A stretch of 9,716 nt of DNA, taken from the NCBI GenBank assembly GCA_026125925.1, contig JAHCKF010000103.1:1-9716 (forward strand), written 5' to 3'. The position numbers were made by a program, and so were the translations under genes. The stretch comes from Pseudolabrys sp. Its GTDB lineage: Bacteria > Pseudomonadota > Alphaproteobacteria > Rhizobiales > Xanthobacteraceae. This document shows positions 7,019-9,716 of this stretch, one piece after another. Position 1 is the stretch's first letter; the number at the start of each line of letters is the position of its first letter. The notes beneath the pieces were generated by a model. It saw only the letters and a list, made by a program, of their open reading frames with translations, was not told the DNA's origin and ran no database searches.

Positions 7019-7048
7019 AATCTATCGGTGCAGTTCGCGATGAGTCAA
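7019..7048 (-). promoter_or_regulatory. Candidate sigma70-like promoter of the hydrolase-to-livH operon
   Basis: On the minus strand TTGACT (7043-7048) is followed after 18 bases by TAGATT (7019-7024). The -35 match is good, the -10 moderate, and the spacing acceptable. Transcription would start near 7012, giving a leader of about 85 bases. A copy of GTTCGCGA (7033-7040 on the plus strand) lies in the spacer, so a bound regulator could act directly on RNA polymerase. No other convincing promoter for this direction was seen in the gap. Confidence 0.45.
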
Positions 7049-7066
7049 TGGCGGGCCGCCCTGATC

Positions 7067-7081
7067 CTAGCGAATTGCTAG
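7067..7081. promoter_or_regulatory. 15-base palindrome, possible regulator-binding site
   Basis: CTAGCGAATTGCTAG is symmetric at six of seven base pairs around its centre and lies between the two divergent promoters. Its length and symmetry fit a dimer-binding operator, and IclR-family sites are often 12-15 bases. It is upstream of both -35 elements, a position that would suit activation. It differs in sequence from the GTTCGCGA elements, so it may be the site of another regulator or of the same one in a second mode. Confidence 0.4.
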
Positions 7082-7110
7082 CGGCGGCGTTTTTGACGTG
7101 CAATTGTGGC

Positions 7111-7139
7111 TTGGCGCGTGTTTATATAGCCCCTATACT
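7111..7139 (+). promoter_or_regulatory. Candidate sigma70-like promoter of the IclR regulator gene
   Basis: TTGGCG (7111-7116) and TATACT (7134-7139) are separated by exactly 17 bases, the ideal spacing, with a good -10 match. The expected start near 7146 leaves a leader of about 39 bases before the ATG at 7185. The candidate operator at 7140-7156 covers the start point, which suggests that the regulator represses itself. Confidence 0.6.
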
Positions 7140-7164
7140 GTTTCGCTGTCGCGAACATGTGTTC
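7140..7164. promoter_or_regulatory. Candidate IclR operator on the regulator side (autoregulation)
   Basis: GTTTCGCTGTCGCGAAC (7140-7156) contains TTCGC, four bases, GCGAA, a perfect inverted repeat of five-base arms. Read on the minus strand it matches the operon-side site at 14 of 17 bases. It overlaps a second symmetric element, GAACA, two bases, TGTTC (7153-7164). Both fall over and just after the predicted transcription start of the regulator gene. Binding by the regulator is inferred, not shown. Confidence 0.5.
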
Positions 7165-7184
7165 ACTGGTTGGGGCGCTTAACG

Positions 7185-7997
7185 ATGGCTGCGGAAGGTT
7201 CAGGCGGCGTTCAGTCCGTCCATTTGGCGATCGACGTACTGGAGGCGGTGGCGTTTTCCGACGACGAACTCGGCGTGACGCAGATTGCCGACCGCCTCAA
7301 GGTCACCAAAGGTTCGGTGCATCGTCATCTGACGACGATGGTCGAGCGCGGCTATCTGTCACAGAACCCGGCGACCAGCCGTTACACCATCGGGCCGAAG
7401 AGCCGGCTGCTGGCGCGCCTGTCGCCGGACGCGGACCTCGTGAAGGTGGCGGAAGGCCCGATGCGCGAATTACGCGACGCGCTAGGACAGACCGCGGTGC
7501 TCTCGGAAATGACACCGCGCGGCGCGATGGTGCTCGTCACCCTGCCCGGCACCTCACCGATCGAAATCGGCGTGCGTCCCGGCAGCGAACTGCCGTTTTA
7601 CAATTCGGCGCAAGGCAAGGTGCTGCTCGCTTATGCGCCGCGTCCGTTTCAGATGCGCATGCTGCGCGGGCCGTTCGAGAAAGTGACCAGCAAGACGGTC
7701 GTCGCACCGGACCGGCTCGACAAGTCGCTGCAGGAGATCGTCAAACGCGGCTACGGCGCGGCGCCGGAAGAATCGATGCTCGGCATCAACGCCGTCGCCG
7801 TTCCGATCTTCGACAGCAATGATGCCTGCGTCGCGGCGCTGGCCGTGGTCGGCTCGATCCAGTATCTGCCGGAGAAGGCCAAGCCCGGCGACATCGCCGC
7901 GCTGATGCACGCCGCCGAGCAGATTTCACGCAAGCTCGGCCACGGCAGCGGCGCGCCCTTCGCCAATGCCCGGCACCGCAGTCAGTCCGGACGCTAG
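7185..7997 (+). CDS. IclR-family transcriptional regulator
   Basis: This 270-residue DNA-binding protein has the normal IclR length and layout. The winged helix-turn-helix lies at about 9-70: VQSVHLAIDVLEAV, then the recognition region LGVTQIADRLKVTKGSVHRHL and the wing YLSQNPATSRYTIG. The effector-binding domain follows (about 85-250), with the family-typical SAQGKVLLAY (141-150) and GINAVAVPIFD (200-210). The frame runs upstream to a GTG at 7098, but that start would lie upstream of the predicted promoter; the ATG at 7185, giving MAAEGSGGVQSVHLA, fits the family and follows the purine-rich TTGGGGCG. It diverges from the catabolic operon and very likely controls it with a pathway metabolite as ligand. 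Whether it represses or activates is unknown; operator positions favour repression. Its stop shares CTAG with the stop of the facing M20 gene. Confidence 0.94.
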   Translation: MAAEGSGGVQSVHLAIDVLEAVAFSDDELGVTQIADRLKVTKGSVHRHLTTMVERGYLSQNPATSRYTIGPKSRLLARLSPDADLVKVAEGPMRELRDALGQTAVLSEMTPRGAMVLVTLPGTSPIEIGVRPGSELPFYNSAQGKVLLAYAPRPFQMRMLRGPFEKVTSKTVVAPDRLDKSLQEIVKRGYGAAPEESMLGINAVAVPIFDSNDACVAALAVVGSIQYLPEKAKPGDIAALMHAAEQISRKLGHGSGAPFANARHRSQSGR

Positions 7998-9181
7998 AGC
8001 GCGCCGGTAGAGATCAGCGCGCAAATCGTCGCCGCCAGCGCCTGCGTGCGCGGCAACAGCGTGTCGAGGCGGCAGAACTCGTCGTCGGTATGCGCCTTGC
8101 CGCCGACGGGGCCGAGGCCGCACAAGGTCGGCACGCCGAGCGCGGCGGTGAAGCCGGAATCGGCGCAGCCGCCGGTGAATTCGCCCTCGACCGGAAAGCC
8201 GATATTCGCCGCCTCTTTCTGATAGATCTCGAACAGCGCCCGCGCGTTCTTCTCCTCGAGCGGCAGGAACAGCGCCTTGGTGGTCAGCGTCGCGCTGGTG
8301 CCCGGCACGTCCTCGGCCATCACGATCTTTTCGATCTCGCCGATCAGTTCGCCGCGCTGCGCCAGCGTCATGAAGCGCAAGTCGAGTTCGGCCTCGGCCC
8401 AGGGCGCGACGGTGTTGTGCGTGTTGCCGCCCTTGATGACGCCGACATTGGTGGTGACGCCGGTCGCATAATTGGTGAGCGCGTGCAGCCGCACGATCTT
8501 GCGCGCAAGCGCCTCGATGGCGCTGGCGCCTTCCTTGTGGTTGACGCCGGAATGCGCGGCGCGGCCCTTCACCGTGATGTGGAACGAGGCGCCGCCCTTA
8601 CGGCCGGTGACGACATTGCCGCTGACCCGTCCTGGCTCAGTATTGAACACCGCGCGCGCGCCGCGCGCCGCCGCCTCGATCTCGGCCTGTCCGGTCGGCG
8701 AGCCAATCTCTTCGTCCGAGGTGAACAGCGCAACCACCGGAAACGGCAAGCCGCCGACGGCCTTGATCGCGCGCAGCGCGAAGATGTTGGCGACGAGCCC
8801 GCCCTTCATGTCACAGACGCCGGGGCCAAAGGCCATGTCGCCCTGGCGCGAATAGCCGCGCGTCCTGACCGTGCCCTTGGCGAACACCGTGTCGCGATGG
8901 CCGAGCATCAGCACATGCTGGTTCTGGCCGTGACCCGGCACCTCGGCGCGAAACACGTCCCCGAACTCCGCTTTGGGAATGCGAGTGACGGCGATGCCCT
9001 CCGCCGTCAGCAGTTTGGCGATGTGCTCGCCGACCGCGTCGGTGCCCGCCTTGTCGAAGCTGTTGGAATCGATGTTGACGAGTTCCTCGAGCAACGCCTC
9101 CATCTCGCCGGCGCGGGGCGCCAGCCAGGCGCGGATGCGCTCGGCAAAATCGGTTCTCTCCGCGATCGCGTGGTCCGTCAT
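7994..9181 (-). CDS. M20-family metallopeptidase (glutamate carboxypeptidase-like)
   Basis: This 395-residue two-zinc hydrolase is of the M20 family and closest in layout to carboxypeptidase G2. Active-site residues are all present: histidine 95 and aspartate 97 in GHRDTVF, bridging aspartate 124 in CDMKGG, general base glutamate 157 and zinc ligand glutamate 158 in SDEEIGS, glutamate 182 in NTEPGR and histidine 364 in GGKAHTDDEF. Histidine 210 in AAHSG belongs to the dimerisation domain. The spacing from the first histidine to the bridging aspartate (29) and from glutamate 158 to 182 (24) equals that of carboxypeptidase G2 as I recall its numbering. I see no convincing signal peptide, so it should be cytoplasmic, unlike the secreted prototype. 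The reaction is release of an amino acid (or acyl group) from an N-acyl or peptide substrate; the exact one is unknown. The ATG at 9181 overlaps the upstream gene by ATGA, with AAGGAA upstream. Confidence 0.93.
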   Translation of the reverse strand: MTDHAIAERTDFAERIRAWLAPRAGEMEALLEELVNIDSNSFDKAGTDAVGEHIAKLLTAEGIAVTRIPKAEFGDVFRAEVPGHGQNQHVLMLGHRDTVFAKGTVRTRGYSRQGDMAFGPGVCDMKGGLVANIFALRAIKAVGGLPFPVVALFTSDEEIGSPTGQAEIEAAARGARAVFNTEPGRVSGNVVTGRKGGASFHITVKGRAAHSGVNHKEGASAIEALARKIVRLHALTNYATGVTTNVGVIKGGNTHNTVAPWAEAELDLRFMTLAQRGELIGEIEKIVMAEDVPGTSATLTTKALFLPLEEKNARALFEIYQKEAANIGFPVEGEFTGGCADSGFTAALGVPTLCGLGPVGGKAHTDDEFCRLDTLLPRTQALAATICALISTGAL

Positions 9182-9716
9182 GTCCGCCGTTCCTTGAGAA
9201 TGCGCGCCCCGTCTTGGCCGAGATCGTAGAACAGGCCGGCCATGATTTGCAGCGCTTCGCGCGCAACGGAGCCCAGCAAATGTTCATCGGGCGCATGTTG
9301 CGAGCACGACGGATAGGAGTGCGGCACCCAGATCGTCGGCATGCCGAGGATGTCGGCGAACACGTCGTTGGGCAGCGAGCCGCCGAGATTCGGCAGCAGC
9401 GCCGGCTTCTTGTTGGTGGTCTTCGACATCGACGACAGCGCCCAGGTCACCCACGGATCGGTCGGATCGAGCCGGGTCGCCGGGAAGGTCTCCATCCGCG
9501 CCGGCCGCACCGCGACGCGATGCAGGCCGTGCGCATCGAGATGCTGGCGCACCGCCGGCAGGATGGTGTCGGGATCGGTGCCGACGACGAAACGCAACTG
9601 CATGGTCGCCTTGGCCGACGGCGGAATGGCGTTGAGCGGCGCTTCGGGCGTGCCGGTCTTGAACGCCAGCACTTCGAGCGTATTCCAGCCGAAGATGCGT
9701 TCCTCGGTGGAAAGCC
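9178..9716 (-). CDS. M20-family metallopeptidase/deacylase (partial, 5' end outside window)
   Basis: Only the last 179 codons are inside the window; hand translation shows the frame open to the edge (LSTEERIFGWNTLEVLAFKTG). The segment EAPLNAIPPSAKATMQLRFVVG is the part of the dimerisation domain where M20 enzymes have the N-x-IP and A-x-x-x-x-RFV pattern. Near the end, LGGSLPNDVFADILGMPTIWVPHSYPSCSQHAPDEHLL carries the C-terminal zinc-ligand histidine in QHAPDEH, the form found in M20 dipeptidase or ArgE-like proteins. It is therefore a different subfamily from its downstream neighbour. The catalytic half with H-x-D and EE lies outside the window, so I cannot tell whether it is intact. It overlaps the next gene by ATGA and should be co-translated with it. 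Substrate unknown. Confidence 0.88.
   Translation of the reverse strand, partial: LSTEERIFGWNTLEVLAFKTGTPEAPLNAIPPSAKATMQLRFVVGTDPDTILPAVRQHLDAHGLHRVAVRPARMETFPATRLDPTDPWVTWALSSMSKTTNKKPALLPNLGGSLPNDVFADILGMPTIWVPHSYPSCSQHAPDEHLLGSVAREALQIMAGLFYDLGQDGARILKERRT

Noticed and set aside
7098..7184. Upstream GTG start for the IclR regulator
   Set aside because: It would place translation ahead of the predicted -10 box at 7134-7139 and add 29 residues not typical of the family.
8090..9229. Plus-strand open frame of 379 codons opposite the M20 peptidase
   Set aside because: Antisense to a complete M20 gene with a full zinc site; the product is low-complexity and arginine, alanine and histidine rich.
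1..9716. Mobile elements, CRISPR arrays, tRNA or rRNA genes, riboswitches
   Set aside because: I saw no terminal repeats, transposase or integrase motifs, regularly spaced repeats or recognisable RNA folds. Gene character looks uniform across the window, so I see no sign of recent insertion.

Overview
The window is a high-GC, densely packed piece of a bacterial chromosome. The protein sequences, the tight gene spacing and the kind of transporter look most like an alphaproteobacterium of the Hyphomicrobiales (Bradyrhizobium, Rhodopseudomonas or Xanthobacteraceae relatives). That placement rests on recall of protein style, not on a search. I see no RNA genes, insertion sequences, CRISPR array or phage genes.

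Layout. From 1 to 6928 eight genes run on the minus strand and look like one operon. In transcription order they are a metal-dependent amidohydrolase-like protein (5987-6928), an uncharacterised bicupin (5027-5941), an HpcH/HpaI-type class II aldolase (4240-5007), a periplasmic binding protein with a clear signal peptide (3029-4180), then the ABC importer parts livF (2308-3027), livM (1344-2336), livG (569-1342) and livH (1-576, cut by the window edge). From livF onward the genes touch or overlap. Diverging from this operon is an IclR-family regulator on the plus strand (7185-7997). The 256-base gap between them (6929-7184) holds a good sigma70-like promoter for the regulator, a plausible opposing promoter for the operon, and repeated GTTCGCGA elements placed on both promoters. 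Tail-to-tail with the regulator, sharing a CTAG at the stops, is a second minus-strand unit: two M20-family metallopeptidase/deacylase genes (7994-9181 complete, 9178-9716 partial) joined by an ATGA start/stop overlap.

How it may work together (inference). A small organic substrate, probably a carboxylic or aromatic acid rather than necessarily a branched-chain amino acid, would be captured by the periplasmic protein and imported by LivFGHM. The cupin and the hydrolase would transform it, and the aldolase would split the product into pyruvate (or a similar 2-oxo acid) and an aldehyde. The IclR protein would sense the substrate or an intermediate and control both itself and the operon. The two M20 enzymes may remove acyl or amino acid groups from conjugates, but their link to the pathway is only by proximity. 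The uncharacterised bicupin plus hydrolase pair, joined to an aldolase and a dedicated importer, is the most likely place for undescribed biology.
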